DNA of 64,000 nt, from positions 1 to 64,000 of the forward strand of contig WRGY01000124.1 of assembly GCA_009786925.1 (NCBI GenBank), given 5' to 3'. The DNA comes from Defluviitaleaceae bacterium (lineage in GTDB: Bacteria > Bacillota > Clostridia > Lachnospirales > WQUN01). The notes below the pieces were generated by a model. It did no database searches. It saw only the letters and a program-made list of their open reading frames with translations, and was not told the DNA's origin. The translations under genes were made by a program, and so were the position numbers. Shown here in pieces: positions 26,066 through 35,660 of the stretch; position 1 is the stretch's first letter, and the number at the start of each line of letters is the position of its first letter.

Positions 26066-27145
26066 ATGGCAGACTTATTGAAGGATTGGTACAATCGTGA
26101 GACGCTCACGGAATTTGCAAAAGCTGTAAAAAATGTAAATTTGCCGTTTTTATCAGAAAATTTTGTTGATGATGTTTTGGCAGAGCCATGGAGTGATATG
26201 GAGTTTATGGCACGCGGACGCAAAATCTCTACTACGCTTGGAAAATATTTGCCTGATAATTACCCCGATGCTATAGACGTTGTAAAAAAAATCGTCACAA
26301 ATTATGATGGTGCTATTATTTTTTGTCTTATTGATTTTGTAGAGGTATATGGTTTGGATGTAGCTTATTGGGATATTACGATTGATGCGATGGAATTTTT
26401 GACACAATATGCTTCCGCAGAATTTGCCGTGCGCCCTTGGATAATTAATTACGAAGAGCGGATGATGGCACAGATGCAAAAATGGGCTGAAAGTGAAAAT
26501 GAACATGTAAGGCGACTTTCCAGTGAGGGTTGTCGTCCTGCATTGCCATGGGGAGTCGCGCTAAAAAAATATAAGCAAGACCCCTCCCCTATCCTGCCGA
26601 TTTTGGAAAAACTAAAGGCAGACCCTTCTGCCTATGTAAGAAAGAGCGTGGCAAACAATCTAAATGACATCTCAAAAACACACCCTGAGCTGGTAGCAAA
26701 AATTGCAAAGGAATGGTATGGCAAAAATGAGTTGACCAATAAGGTAGTAAAACATGGCTGTCGCACACTTTTGAAAAAGGCCAACCGTGAGGTGCTTGCC
26801 ATATTCGGGTTTGGCGATGCAGATGGTGTGGATGTGTCAGGTTTTTCTATTAACACAGATACCGTAAATATCGGTGATGAGTTTAGTTTTAATTTTAAAG
26901 TATCGGTAGAGGATGAGTGCAAGGTACGATTGGAATATGCCATAGATTTTGTAAAGGCTAACGGAAAACGCAGTCGCAAGATTTTCCAAATTTCTGAGAG
27001 TGTGATGAAGGGTAAAAAGTCATATGAAAAGAAACATAGCTTTGCTGATTTAAGCACAAGAAAACATTATCCCGGCCTGCACTCGGTTACACTTATCGCA
27101 AATGGTGCAGAGTGCGGAACTTTAGACTTTACTGTGAATAAGTAA
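26066..27145 (+). CDS. DNA alkylation repair protein, AlkC/AlkD HEAT-repeat family
   Basis: 359 residues from the ATG at 26066, which has GGGGAGG upstream; the frame opens earlier at a TTG that lies on that site. HEAT-like helical repeats run to about residue 250, with the family stretch EFAVRPWIINYEERMMAQMQ, HVRRLSSEGCRPALPWGVAL and DPSAYVRKSVANNLNDIS. The last 100 residues (GDEFSFNFKVSVEDECKVRL on) look like an Ig-type beta domain, as in the AlkC beta subgroup. Such proteins excise alkylated bases such as N3-methyladenine. It may be co-transcribed with the mgtE pair. Its end overlaps the convergent VWA gene by 17 bp. Confidence 0.9.
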   Translation: MADLLKDWYNRETLTEFAKAVKNVNLPFLSENFVDDVLAEPWSDMEFMARGRKISTTLGKYLPDNYPDAIDVVKKIVTNYDGAIIFCLIDFVEVYGLDVAYWDITIDAMEFLTQYASAEFAVRPWIINYEERMMAQMQKWAESENEHVRRLSSEGCRPALPWGVALKKYKQDPSPILPILEKLKADPSAYVRKSVANNLNDISKTHPELVAKIAKEWYGKNELTNKVVKHGCRTLLKKANREVLAIFGFGDADGVDVSGFSINTDTVNIGDEFSFNFKVSVEDECKVRLEYAIDFVKANGKRSRKIFQISESVMKGKKSYEKKHSFADLSTRKHYPGLHSVTLIANGAECGTLDFTVNK

Positions 27146-28238
27146 AACGTATTTGCTCGTCTTCTGTCTCGATTGTAACTTCGGTACCAAGGCTGATGGA
27201 GACACCTTTGAATAAATCCTGCTCAATAAAACCCTTCGTTAATTTTATACGAGGGTTTTTGCATTTTATTAATAACTGTGGCAAATGAGAAGGTGCAGTA
27301 GGAGAAGGTGTAAGAATTACAGAGCCAAATGGGGTGCCTGCACCGAGCAGTTTTGACAGAGTTGTATAGCTACCATATTCGATTAGGTTTTTTGTTGTTT
27401 TTTCAAAAACCAGTCTGCCTGTAAAAACGCGCTTTTTGCCGGTTAGAGTTTTGACCAAAAACACGGCGAGTATGGTGAGTATTGCCGCCGCGCCTATGAC
27501 AGGGATATTTCTATTTTCGTCAAAAAAGTCGTTTTTGGTAAAGGTTCGAAATTGCATCGGTGGTTTTTGAACATTTTCAACTACATATTGTGGAATGGAT
27601 ACCATTTCAACAAAGAAAGATTCGATTATGTAAGGTATGTCTTCCGCGGCGGCGGTTTCGAATGAAAAGCCGCCTGTTGCTTGTGCGATATTGTCGATGT
27701 ATGCCAATGCAAGATTGCCATCAAAATTTAATCCTATTGTATGGATTGGGATATTATACTCGTAGGCGGTCTGCATAGCGATGTAGACTTCTTGTTGGGC
27801 GATTTCGTTTGTACGCGTGCTTGCAGGGTTTACATTCATATTGCCGTCTGTCAAAAATATTATTATTCCTTGACGGGTATTGTCGATAGGGATAGTTAGC
27901 ATTTCTATTGCCTTTGTGAGACCTACGCCATGGTCTGTCCATGAGGCGTAAGGTAGATTGTTTATAAAATATTTTTTTTCTTCGCGGTTGATTTCTGAGA
28001 GTTCTATGTATTTTTCCACATTACCTGCGTATGCAATGATAGCCACCCTATCACGGCCTTCTGTTAACATATCTATAAATAAATTCATAGCATCGCGGGA
28101 GATTCTGTTAGGGTCTGCGGTACGCATACTGCGGCTTACATCCAGTACAAGTACAGCATCTATAGGGCGCAACTCCTCCGCATATGCAGTAAGTGTCGTT
28201 AGAAATAACAAAAAAAGCATAAAAAATATTTTTTTCAT
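27129..28238 (-). CDS. Secreted/anchored von Willebrand factor A domain protein
   Basis: 369 residues. A signal peptide (MKKIFFMLFLLFLTTLTAYA) precedes a VWA domain, about residues 27-205, with a complete MIDAS motif: DAVLVLDVSRSMRTAD, then a threonine-containing loop and IIFLTDGNMN. A hydrophobic segment near residue 245 (VIGAAAILTILAVFLV) anchors the protein with a cytoplasmic tail of about 110 residues of unknown fold. VWA domains bind protein ligands through a metal ion. It lies 15 bp after the methyltransferase gene in the unit that starts with the SASP gene, so a spore or envelope function is possible. Confidence 0.85.
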   Translation of the reverse strand: MKKIFFMLFLLFLTTLTAYAEELRPIDAVLVLDVSRSMRTADPNRISRDAMNLFIDMLTEGRDRVAIIAYAGNVEKYIELSEINREEKKYFINNLPYASWTDHGVGLTKAIEMLTIPIDNTRQGIIIFLTDGNMNVNPASTRTNEIAQQEVYIAMQTAYEYNIPIHTIGLNFDGNLALAYIDNIAQATGGFSFETAAAEDIPYIIESFFVEMVSIPQYVVENVQKPPMQFRTFTKNDFFDENRNIPVIGAAAILTILAVFLVKTLTGKKRVFTGRLVFEKTTKNLIEYGSYTTLSKLLGAGTPFGSVILTPSPTAPSHLPQLLIKCKNPRIKLTKGFIEQDLFKGVSISLGTEVTIETEDEQIRFTYSQ

Positions 28239-28253
28239 ATATGTAGTCCTTTC

Positions 28254-28976
28254 CTATCTTGCTATATACACCACCCTCTCGCTTTCTGGTGTGAGGGGGT
28301 CATTACTGTATCCATTGCAGATTTTGACAGACGAAAATCCTACTTCCATCAGAAGGTTTGTTATAGTGATGGGCGAGTAGGCGCGCTGGCGATGTAACTC
28401 CTCAAATGGCTCGTGGTTTTCGGAAAAAAATGTTACACGGTATTCATTGATTTTTGTTTTTTTATCAAATTTATTTTGCCATTCGTAGCCTTCGCCATTC
28501 GAGCCGCTTCCTTCTAAAACTTGATTGCTAAACAGCTCCTTAAATTTATATTCAGTGTTCATGTCAAAAATGAAAATTCCGTCGGGGTTTAAAAAAAGCC
28601 GAACACGTCTGAACGCCTCCAGCAAATCTTTTTCTTCTAGTACATAGTTGAAGCCGTCGCACACACATATGGCTGCATCAACAGTGCCGTATAGGTTTAG
28701 CTCACGCATATCCTGCGCAAGAAAAAGGATTTTTGCACCCGCTTCATATGCCTTGCGGTTTGCTTCGGCAAGCATGTCCTCGGAAGAATCCACTCCGATA
28801 AGGTCATAGCCAATTTCGGCCAGGCGAAGGGTGACATTTCCTGTACCACATGCAAGGTCGAGTACAATGATTTCTTCTCGGGGTCTGCCAAGCATCCCAT
28901 CTATGTACGCAACCCACTCATCGTAGGGCGCGTCATGCATTAATGCATCATACAAACTTGCAAATCCTTGGTACAT
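28254..28976 (-). CDS. Class I SAM-dependent methyltransferase
   Basis: 240 residues. Motif I is VLDLACGTGNVTLRLAE near residue 39, and LIGVDSSEDMLAEA and ILFLAQDMRELNL follow as the SAM ribose and adenine contacts. The start FASLYDALMHDAPYDEWVAY is typical of the small-molecule methyltransferase group with a central insertion of beta strands. The substrate is not indicated. It begins 2 bp after the stop of the spore protein gene, so it is translationally coupled with it. Confidence 0.92.
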   Translation of the reverse strand: MYQGFASLYDALMHDAPYDEWVAYIDGMLGRPREEIIVLDLACGTGNVTLRLAEIGYDLIGVDSSEDMLAEANRKAYEAGAKILFLAQDMRELNLYGTVDAAICVCDGFNYVLEEKDLLEAFRRVRLFLNPDGIFIFDMNTEYKFKELFSNQVLEGSGSNGEGYEWQNKFDKKTKINEYRVTFFSENHEPFEELHRQRAYSPITITNLLMEVGFSSVKICNGYSNDPLTPESERVVYIAR

Positions 28977-28978
28977 TG

Positions 28979-29125
28979 TCAGCTCGCTCCTTTTTTCTTT
29001 CGGCGTGCCAAAATGCCGCCGATTCTGCCGCTTTCTTTTGCAGTTAGGCTTTTCCAGCCCGACTTATTTACTTTTTCAAGCAAACCCAGTTCTTCTGCTA
29101 TTTCCAATTTCATTTTATCATTCAT
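28979..29125 (-). CDS. Small acid-soluble spore protein, short alpha/beta type
   Basis: 48 residues from an ATG with a GAGGTG site: MNDKMKLEIAEELGLLEKVN then GWKSLTAKESGRIGGILARR. The KLEIAEELGLLEKV helix and the LTAKESGRIGG turn match the conserved halves of alpha/beta SASPs, which coat DNA in the dormant spore and protect it from UV and heat. The protein is at the short end of the family. It supports the organism being a spore former, consistent with sigK. First gene of a leftward unit with the methyltransferase and VWA genes. Confidence 0.85.
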   Translation of the reverse strand: MNDKMKLEIAEELGLLEKVNKSGWKSLTAKESGRIGGILARRKKKGAS

Positions 29126-29196
29126 ATGCTTCACCTCGCTAGTAGTATTTCCATAAATGTGTGATAATATATACTTAATGAAGAGGAGTGTTTTGC

Positions 29197-30072
29197 ATGA
29201 GAATAAAATCAGAAAATTTTACGGTGGAAATAAATCCTATAGGTGCGGAGCTGTCGAGTTTTCGTTCCAACAATGCAGAGTATATATGGCAAGGCGACCC
29301 AAAATGGTGGGCGGGGCGTGCGCCTATTTTATTTCCTGTGCTATGTTCGCTAAAAGGCGGAAAGTATTCTTATAGCGGAAAAGAATACAACATGACAAAA
29401 CATGGTTTTGTGCGTGACGCAGAGTTTACCGTCGCCGAAGCCTATGATAAAAAAGCTGTATTAGAATACCGCGATAACGAAGCTACTTATAAAATGTATC
29501 CGTTTAAGTTTTTGTTACAAGTGATTTTTGAGCTTATTGACAACACCTTGCACACTACGTATAGAGTGAAAAATCATAATTGTAATACCATGTATTTTTC
29601 CATTGGAGCGCATGAGGCGTATCGCTGTCCGCGCAATGACAGCGAAAAATTTGAGGATTATTATATCGAGTTTGACAAAGCTGACAACTACCATAGTGAA
29701 ACGCTCTCACCGGATATGTTAATCAATGGGGAAACATATCCGGTCATAAAAAACGGACATATCCTCCCATTGGAATATAAATGGTTTGAAAAAGACACTT
29801 TGATATTTAAAAACATACAATGTCGCAGTGTCTTATTAAAATCAAAAAAATCTCCTGCCGTGGTAGATATCGCTTTTGGTGGCGCACCATATTTGGGAAT
29901 ATGGACAAAAATCGGCGCACCATATGTCTGCATAGAGCCTTGGTATGGGATGCCGGACGAAGAAAATCATAATGGCAAAATAGAAAACAAATTGGGCATA
30001 GTGGCATTGGATGCAGACAAAGAATTTTCTTGGACGCATAGCATAACTATCCACGAGAATATTAATATATGA
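29197..30072 (+). CDS. Aldose 1-epimerase (mutarotase) family protein
   Basis: 291 residues from the ATG at 29197 with AAGAGGAG 8 bp upstream; a GTG at 29188 overlaps that site. It begins RIKSENFTVEINPIGAELSS, with WQGDPKWWAGRAPILFPVL and KHGFVRDAEF, the pattern of the LacX/YeaD-like branch of the family. The catalytic pair is probably the histidine in FSIGAHEAYRCP and the glutamate of CIEPWYGMPD. The family interconverts sugar anomers. It is coupled by ATGA overlap to the SGNH lipoprotein downstream. Confidence 0.9.
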   Translation: MRIKSENFTVEINPIGAELSSFRSNNAEYIWQGDPKWWAGRAPILFPVLCSLKGGKYSYSGKEYNMTKHGFVRDAEFTVAEAYDKKAVLEYRDNEATYKMYPFKFLLQVIFELIDNTLHTTYRVKNHNCNTMYFSIGAHEAYRCPRNDSEKFEDYYIEFDKADNYHSETLSPDMLINGETYPVIKNGHILPLEYKWFEKDTLIFKNIQCRSVLLKSKKSPAVVDIAFGGAPYLGIWTKIGAPYVCIEPWYGMPDEENHNGKIENKLGIVALDADKEFSWTHSITIHENINI

Positions 30073-31208
30073 AAAAATTCATATGGATAATTATATTAAT
30101 CCTTGTTTCTTCAGCATCATGCTCATCGCGACGGGATAATCAAAACGAGCATGGTGATAATGTTGAACATGTAGAAATCATCATAGAAGCCCCAATACCT
30201 GTAGAGCGTCCTGTAGAGCGAAAGATTTATATCGCGTTGGGAGACTCTGTGTCAGAGGGCTTTGGCATATGGTCAGAGGCAGACAGGCATACCTCTGTTT
30301 TTTTTGAAATGTTGCGGGAACAAGGTTTTGTAAACGAATATGTAAACATGGCGGTGAGTGGGCATACCACCGCCGATTTGCTTGCGATTTTGCATGGCTT
30401 ATCATCTCAGGAGTATGAAAATTTTAGGTGCGCCCATGTTATAACGCTAAACATCGGTGGCAATAACATCCTCGCGCCACTTTGGGAGTATTTGCCCGAT
30501 ACAGACGCACTCGCATCTATCATAAGTGAGACGACTGATTTTGCAAGAGAGGCATTCTTGCTTATGCAGGAAATGATGGATTTTGTTAACGAATCGCAAG
30601 AACCCATTGCGGATGTTTTAGAATTTGCTAATGAAGTCGTTTATTTTGCCGAAAATTTTGGCATACGTGATGTTTTTCGGCTAAATGAAATGGTTGCGGC
30701 TGTGCCCCCTGTGATTGATGGTGCTATGGTAGTTTTTGCGGGGGCGGAAGCAATGGAGTCTGATGTTACTGAAATGTTTAATCGCATGTCATCGCTCGCG
30801 ATACTGGATTTATTCGCGCTTTTTTCAGGCGAAATCCCACCTATGCTGGAAAGAGACTTATATGCCGGCATACGAACTTTTACAGGCGAATTTATCGAAA
30901 TCCTCACATGGTTGGAAGATAATGCGCCAAACGCCATCGTTATTGTAAACACAGTCTACAACCCTTTGCCATCAAATTTAATGGGGTTGCCGTTTGGTTT
31001 TGCGGACGAGGCGGAGCGTTTTATCCAAAACCTAAATCATATTATACTTATGGAAAGCCAGTCGCGGGGTTTGATTGTTTCAGATATTTACGGTAGTTTG
31101 TCCAACAGACCCGACATGATGAACATAAACCTTGACTTAATCCACCCAAACCCGCAAGGCCACTATGAAATTGCAAAAATTAATTTTTATGATTTTATGA
31201 AAAATTGA
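30069..31208 (+). CDS. SGNH/GDSL-family hydrolase, putative lipoprotein
   Basis: 379 residues. MKKFIWIIILILVSSASCSS is a lipoprotein-like signal with SASC as lipobox. The SGNH blocks are present in order: YIALGDSVSEGFG (block I, catalytic Ser), the glycine in the VSGHTT segment (block II), LNIGGNN (block III, Asn) and DLIHPNPQGH (block V, catalytic Asp and His). These enzymes are esterases or lipases acting on acyl or acetyl esters, often on cell-wall or polysaccharide substrates. An insertion of about 130 mainly helical residues lies between blocks III and V. The end overlaps the convergent GH4 gene by 22 bp. Confidence 0.9.
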   Translation: MKKFIWIIILILVSSASCSSRRDNQNEHGDNVEHVEIIIEAPIPVERPVERKIYIALGDSVSEGFGIWSEADRHTSVFFEMLREQGFVNEYVNMAVSGHTTADLLAILHGLSSQEYENFRCAHVITLNIGGNNILAPLWEYLPDTDALASIISETTDFAREAFLLMQEMMDFVNESQEPIADVLEFANEVVYFAENFGIRDVFRLNEMVAAVPPVIDGAMVVFAGAEAMESDVTEMFNRMSSLAILDLFALFSGEIPPMLERDLYAGIRTFTGEFIEILTWLEDNAPNAIVIVNTVYNPLPSNLMGLPFGFADEAERFIQNLNHIILMESQSRGLIVSDIYGSLSNRPDMMNINLDLIHPNPQGHYEIAKINFYDFMKN

Positions 31209-32467
31209 GGCAAATAGACCTTGTGTGCTTCCAACATTTCATTAAAACATGCCACCGCTGTGTCATAATCGCTAATTAGCGGATTTGCCATCAATGCGGT
31301 GATGGCGGCATGACGGTCTCCGCTAATGGCGGCGGTTACAGTCAGGCGTTCGTAGGCTTTTATTGTCTGCATTATGCCTTTTACATACTCGTTGCCAAGT
31401 GCTTTGGGTGAAATCATTTTTACGCCGTTTTTGCCTACATGTGCGCGGGTTTCTACTACGTCTTTGTCTGCCATAAAGGAGATTGCTCCATCATTGTATG
31501 CGTTTACCACATGGATTTTATTATCATCGGTGTAAATGGACTCGGCCAGAGAACATGCCGCCTCAGAATACATTGCGCCGCCACGTTTTGATAAAGCTTC
31601 GGGCTTTACGTTCAGAGTTTCGCTTTGATACATTTTCAGGAGTTCTTCTTCTATTTCCATGCACTCTTCGCCGCGGGATTTTTCTGCAGTTTTTAGCTTT
31701 TTAAGAGATTTGCGTTCATGCATAAAGTATTGCATGTAGTAGCTGGGTACACCGCCCACTTTACGGATGACATCTGTCTCAAACTCTGTTACACCATCGA
31801 GTTTTTTTAACAATTCGTCATTGCCTTTTATCGCCTCTTGCAAAACATCTCTTCCTTCTATGCGAATGCTTGTAAGGAAGCTCAAATGGTTTAGTCCCAG
31901 ATAATCCACCTCGGCATTGCCGTCCGTAAACGCCTCTACAGGCTTTCCTATAATACGGATAGGTGCGTTGCATAGTCCTATCATCTTTACATTTGTATGG
32001 TCAAGCAGTGCTTGGGCGCATATGCCGGCGGGGTTAGTAAAGTTTAACATCCATGCATCAGGGCATAGTTTTTCCATGCGGCGCGTGATGTCCATAAGTA
32101 CGGGTATAGTGCGCAGGGCTTTGAAAAAGCCGCCTATGCCTGTTGTTTCTTGTCCGATTAAATCATATTTTAGTGGGATTTTTTCGTCTAGGACACGAGC
32201 AGGGAGCTTGCCTATTCTCATCTGCACAAAAACAAAGTTTGAGTCTTTGAGTGCTGTGTCATAGTCCTCGGAAAGTATGACTTCGCAGGGCATATTGGCA
32301 TGTGACACCATACGCTTTATTAGATTGCCCACGATATTTAGCTTGTTTGTGTCGATGTCCATCAAGACAATTTGTCTCACGGGCATTATGTCTTTTCGGT
32401 TTATAATACCCTCCATCAACTCAGGGGTATAGGTGCTTCCTGCTCCGATGATTGCCAATTTTAACAT
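31187..32467 (-). CDS. Glycoside hydrolase family 4, 6-phospho-glucosidase type
   Basis: 426 residues. NAD-binding LAIIGAGSTYTPELMEGII at the N-terminus, DAWMLNFTNPAG near residue 140, the metal-site cysteine in MIGLCNAPIRIIG and the histidine in GLNHLSFLT are the GH4 signature. GH4 enzymes cleave 6-phospho-glycosides by an NAD- and Mn-dependent redox mechanism; the CNAPI form suggests the LicH/CelF 6-phospho-beta-glucosidase branch. No PTS genes are adjacent in the window. It starts 277 bp from ruvA, divergently. Confidence 0.92.
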   Translation of the reverse strand: MLKLAIIGAGSTYTPELMEGIINRKDIMPVRQIVLMDIDTNKLNIVGNLIKRMVSHANMPCEVILSEDYDTALKDSNFVFVQMRIGKLPARVLDEKIPLKYDLIGQETTGIGGFFKALRTIPVLMDITRRMEKLCPDAWMLNFTNPAGICAQALLDHTNVKMIGLCNAPIRIIGKPVEAFTDGNAEVDYLGLNHLSFLTSIRIEGRDVLQEAIKGNDELLKKLDGVTEFETDVIRKVGGVPSYYMQYFMHERKSLKKLKTAEKSRGEECMEIEEELLKMYQSETLNVKPEALSKRGGAMYSEAACSLAESIYTDDNKIHVVNAYNDGAISFMADKDVVETRAHVGKNGVKMISPKALGNEYVKGIMQTIKAYERLTVTAAISGDRHAAITALMANPLISDYDTAVACFNEMLEAHKVYLPQFFIKS

Positions 32468-32677
32468 TTTGCACGCTCCTTTGTTTTTTTATAAGTTTAA
32501 CATGTATAGCGAAATAATTCAAAGCGGGGGAAACTGCTTATTGCTTGCAGTAGACATACCCCTTATGGTATATATTACAATGATATTTCAACCGCCTACG
32601 AGTCAATTCTACGTAGTTGTACTCCCCCGATTTGTAGATGTTTTGGTCAAAACCGCTCAACCCCCCTTGCAAAAGGG

Positions 32678-32691
32678 CTTCACCGGTGAAG
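32678..32691. promoter_or_regulatory. 14-bp perfect palindrome upstream of ruvA
   Basis: CTTCACCGGTGAAG is fully self-complementary and lies 54 bp before the ruvA start, in the 277-bp divergent region 32468-32744 that otherwise holds no gene I can support. It does not match the Bacillus LexA box. Possible operator or mRNA hairpin. Confidence 0.3.
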
Positions 32692-32744
32692 GCTGTTTAG
32701 ATTTTTCCGTAAAAGTTGAATGTACAAAAATAGGACGTGAGACA

Positions 32745-33359
32745 TTGATTGCTTATGTAAAAGGTGAGTTGGCATTTGTAGATGACCGCAGTGTTGTCGT
32801 AGATGTCGGCGGTGTGGGATATTTAGTAAATGTTTCGCCCGCTACGGTGAGCAGGTTGCCGTCGCGCGGCAGCGATGTGCAGATTTTTACTTATTTTCAA
32901 TCAGGAGAAAGCGGACAGGCACTGCATGGATTCCTTACACAGGAAGAAGTGCGGCTTTTTACGTTGCTTATTTCTGTTTCAGGGATTGGCCCAAAGGTGG
33001 CATCTGCGATTTTGGGTGCCATGTCCCCACAGCAGATTATTTTGGCGATCGTGGCGGAGGATGCGGTTGCTTTAAGCAAAGCCCCGGGCGTCGGAAAAAA
33101 AACGGCACAGCGCGTTATGCTGGAACTTAAAGATAAAATAAAATCTGCCACGGGTGAAGAATCGTCCTATAGCAGTACAAGTATAGTCAACACATCATCA
33201 GGTGCAAAACAGGACGCAATAGATGCATTGCTTGCACTGGGTTATGGGCGAGCAGAGTCTGTGCAGGCGGTATTAGAAGTAGCTGTAGATGACGAAATGT
33301 CAGCCGATGTTATCATAAAGCTCGCACTTAAAAAACTGGCCGAGGCAGGTGCATTTTGA
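32745..33359 (+). CDS. ruvA: Holliday junction branch migration protein RuvA
   Basis: 204 residues from a TTG at 32745, chosen because the family always begins MIAYxKGEL and this frame reads [20 protein letters not shown] there; AGGACGTGAG lies upstream. The open frame continues back to 32433 but that part overlaps the GH4 gene and has no homology. The OB-fold, the two HhH motifs ([13 protein letters not shown] and [16 protein letters not shown]) and the C-terminal RuvB-binding domain are present. RuvA tetramers bind Holliday junctions and load RuvB. Confidence 0.95.
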   Translation: MIAYVKGELAFVDDRSVVVDVGGVGYLVNVSPATVSRLPSRGSDVQIFTYFQSGESGQALHGFLTQEEVRLFTLLISVSGIGPKVASAILGAMSPQQIILAIVAEDAVALSKAPGVGKKTAQRVMLELKDKIKSATGEESSYSSTSIVNTSSGAKQDAIDALLALGYGRAESVQAVLEVAVDDEMSADVIIKLALKKLAEAGAF

Positions 33360-34360
33360 TGGAAGGCAGATTAAATACTACTGGCTATAGCCAAGAAATG
33401 GATGAAGAAATTGAAATAAAACTTCGACCATCCAGCTTTGACCAGTACATTGGACAAGACAAGGTAAAGGAAAACATGCAGGTGTTTGTACAAGCCGCTC
33501 TGGGACGTGGCGAGACTCTTGACCATGTTCTTTTGTACGGCCAGCCCGGGCTGGGGAAGACTACACTTTCTTCCATAATAGCGGGTGCGATGGGTGCGCA
33601 GTTAAAGATAACAACAGGTCCTGCCATAGAACGTCCGGGTGATATAGCCGCTACTTTAAACGACCTGAATGAGGGCGATTTCTTGTTTATAGACGAAATC
33701 CACAGGCTGAATCGCACGGTAGAAGAAATGCTCTACTCTGCTATGGAGGACTTTGTTTTTGACATAATAATAGGCAAAGGCCCGGGTGCTAAGAGTATTC
33801 GATTGGAGTTGCCGCGCTTTACACTGATAGGTGCGACCACTCGGATTGGCCTGTTGACCGCGCCTCTTCGTGACCGTTTTGGCGTAGTGCATCATCTGGA
33901 GCCATACAGTGTCTCGGATTTGCAAAAAATAATAATCCGTTCTGCGGCGGTTTTGGATGTGGAAATCGAGCCTAGCGGTGCCGAAGAAATCGCACGCCGC
34001 GCACGCGGTACGCCGCGTATAGTAAACCGCTTGCTAAAGCGTGTGCGTGATTTTGCACAAGTGCAATACGACGGTATTATCACAGAAAACGTAGCAAGAG
34101 CTTCCCTTGATAAACTGGAAATAGACCGCCTAGGACTGGATACCGTTGACAAAAAAATTCTGCTTGCCATCATAGAAAAATTCGGCGGTGGACCTGTTGG
34201 GTTGGATACATTGGCCGCAAGCATCGACGAAGAAGCAGGGACACTGGAGGATGTTGCCGAGCCGTACTTGTTGCAACTGGGATTTATACAGCGTACCCCT
34301 AGAGGGCGTACCGCAACACGGTTAGCGTATACACATTTAGGGGTTCCATGCCTACAATAA
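33359..34360 (+). CDS. ruvB: Holliday junction branch migration helicase RuvB
   Basis: 333 residues from ATG 33359, overlapping the ruvA stop by one base (TGATG). [20 protein letters not shown], Walker [13 protein letters not shown], Walker [13 protein letters not shown], sensor [20 protein letters not shown] and the C-terminal winged helix with [12 protein letters not shown] are all present. It is the AAA+ motor that drives branch migration with RuvA. Downstream genes follow on the same strand within 16 bp. Confidence 0.97.
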   Translation: MEGRLNTTGYSQEMDEEIEIKLRPSSFDQYIGQDKVKENMQVFVQAALGRGETLDHVLLYGQPGLGKTTLSSIIAGAMGAQLKITTGPAIERPGDIAATLNDLNEGDFLFIDEIHRLNRTVEEMLYSAMEDFVFDIIIGKGPGAKSIRLELPRFTLIGATTRIGLLTAPLRDRFGVVHHLEPYSVSDLQKIIIRSAAVLDVEIEPSGAEEIARRARGTPRIVNRLLKRVRDFAQVQYDGIITENVARASLDKLEIDRLGLDTVDKKILLAIIEKFGGGPVGLDTLAASIDEEAGTLEDVAEPYLLQLGFIQRTPRGRTATRLAYTHLGVPCLQ

Positions 34361-34375
34361 CGTTAGGAGATTGCT

Positions 34376-34972
34376 GTGATTGTGTCCATAAAAAATCTAA
34401 AAAAATCATACTCGGGCAGGGTGGTTTTCCAAAATCTAAACATAGAAATTTCGAGGCATGAGCTTTTTGTGATTATGGGGGAGAATGGCTGTGGCAAAAG
34501 CACGCTCCTAAAGGCTGTTGCGGGAATGATTTCTTATAGTGGAGAAATATCATATAGCCCAAACATAAAAATTGCATATGTCCCCGACCGCTTCCCAAAA
34601 CTACCGTTTACGGCAGAGGACTATCTTATGCATATGGGTAAAATCCAAGGATTGGCAGATGATAATATTAACGCCTTTATAGACAAATATTTTGCTTTAT
34701 TAAAAATGCCGCAATCTTTCAGAAAAACAAAAATACCAAAATGCTCTAAAGGCACAATACAAAAAATCAATATTTTGCAAGCATTACTTACGACACCCGA
34801 TTTGCTCATTTTAGACGAGCCATTTTCGGGATTGGACGAAATTTCGGAGACAAACTTTATGGAGCTGTTACAAAAGCTGGCTACCGAAGGCATGGCAATA
34901 TTTATGGCGTGTCACGAAAAAAACCTTGCACAAAAATTAGCCACCACAATATATACGATGGAGGCGTGTTAA
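34376..34972 (+). CDS. Small ABC transporter ATP-binding protein
   Basis: 198 residues from a GTG with TAGGAGA upstream. Walker A is GENGCGKST near residue 38 and Walker B LLILDEPFSGLDE near residue 143. The signature motif normally LSGGQ is replaced by CSKGTIQKINIL, keeping only Ser and Gly, as in several short Bacillota exporters. It should power the membrane protein encoded by the next gene, whose ATG directly follows its stop. Substrate unknown. Confidence 0.9.
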   Translation: MIVSIKNLKKSYSGRVVFQNLNIEISRHELFVIMGENGCGKSTLLKAVAGMISYSGEISYSPNIKIAYVPDRFPKLPFTAEDYLMHMGKIQGLADDNINAFIDKYFALLKMPQSFRKTKIPKCSKGTIQKINILQALLTTPDLLILDEPFSGLDEISETNFMELLQKLATEGMAIFMACHEKNLAQKLATTIYTMEAC

Positions 34973-35659
34973 ATGCTGTCACTGATTAAGTACAACCTTA
35001 AATACTACGAAAAATCCTTTAAATATATAGTTCCATGCCTGTTTTATATGGTTTTTCTTGGAATCAATTATCAAATTACTTCACCTATATGGAGTACTTA
35101 TTTTATCGCAGCTGTGGGTACATTTGTGTTTGCTGTTTTTATTGCGACGAGTCTGATGACATGTGAGGATGCAACGCAGCAATGGATTACACGATTACAT
35201 CTGCGTAACGACAAAAAATTTTATTTCACAAAAATTATTTCGATACAGACGATTATGATTCCCATTTGTATAATTGTGGTTGCTTATCCGTTGGCAATAG
35301 GCTTTTTTGTGCGGAGCCTAACCATTACAGAGATTATCGTCGCTTTTATTTTTCATTTAATGCTTAGTCTGCTTGGGACAGCTGTTGGGATTTTCTTTAC
35401 AACGGATTCGTTTTTGCAACAGGCTCTGGTTGTACTCTTTTCTGTACTGCCTCTGGCGGCGATGTTCGATAATGTTTTGATTATTGTTGCATCTTATCTC
35501 CTTCCGCCCATTAATTTTTTAGCAGAAAAAATGCACTATTTTAGTGACGAAATTTTTGTGCCGAGCTTTGATTTTTTATTATTTATACTATACGCATTGG
35601 GATATTCGTTTTTGTTGATGTCCCTATTTATTATAATAAAAACATGGAGGGCAAAATAA
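34973..35659 (+). CDS. ABC-2 type membrane protein
   Basis: 228 residues with six hydrophobic segments in ABC-2 exporter spacing (near 20-40, 45-65, 98-118, 122-150, 155-180 and 200-222) and few charged loops. The stretch EDATQQWITRLHLRNDKKFY followed by FTKII between segments 2 and 3 resembles the coupling helix of such permeases. It is the membrane partner of the preceding ATPase. No family more specific than this is recognised. Confidence 0.75.
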   Translation: MLSLIKYNLKYYEKSFKYIVPCLFYMVFLGINYQITSPIWSTYFIAAVGTFVFAVFIATSLMTCEDATQQWITRLHLRNDKKFYFTKIISIQTIMIPICIIVVAYPLAIGFFVRSLTITEIIVAFIFHLMLSLLGTAVGIFFTTDSFLQQALVVLFSVLPLAAMFDNVLIIVASYLLPPINFLAEKMHYFSDEIFVPSFDFLLFILYALGYSFLLMSLFIIIKTWRAK

Positions 35660-35660
35660 A

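Noticed and set aside
32433-32744. N-terminal extension of RuvA
   Set aside because: It overlaps the divergent GH4 gene, shows no homology, and RuvA proteins begin at the IAYxKGEL segment, which here follows a TTG at 32745.
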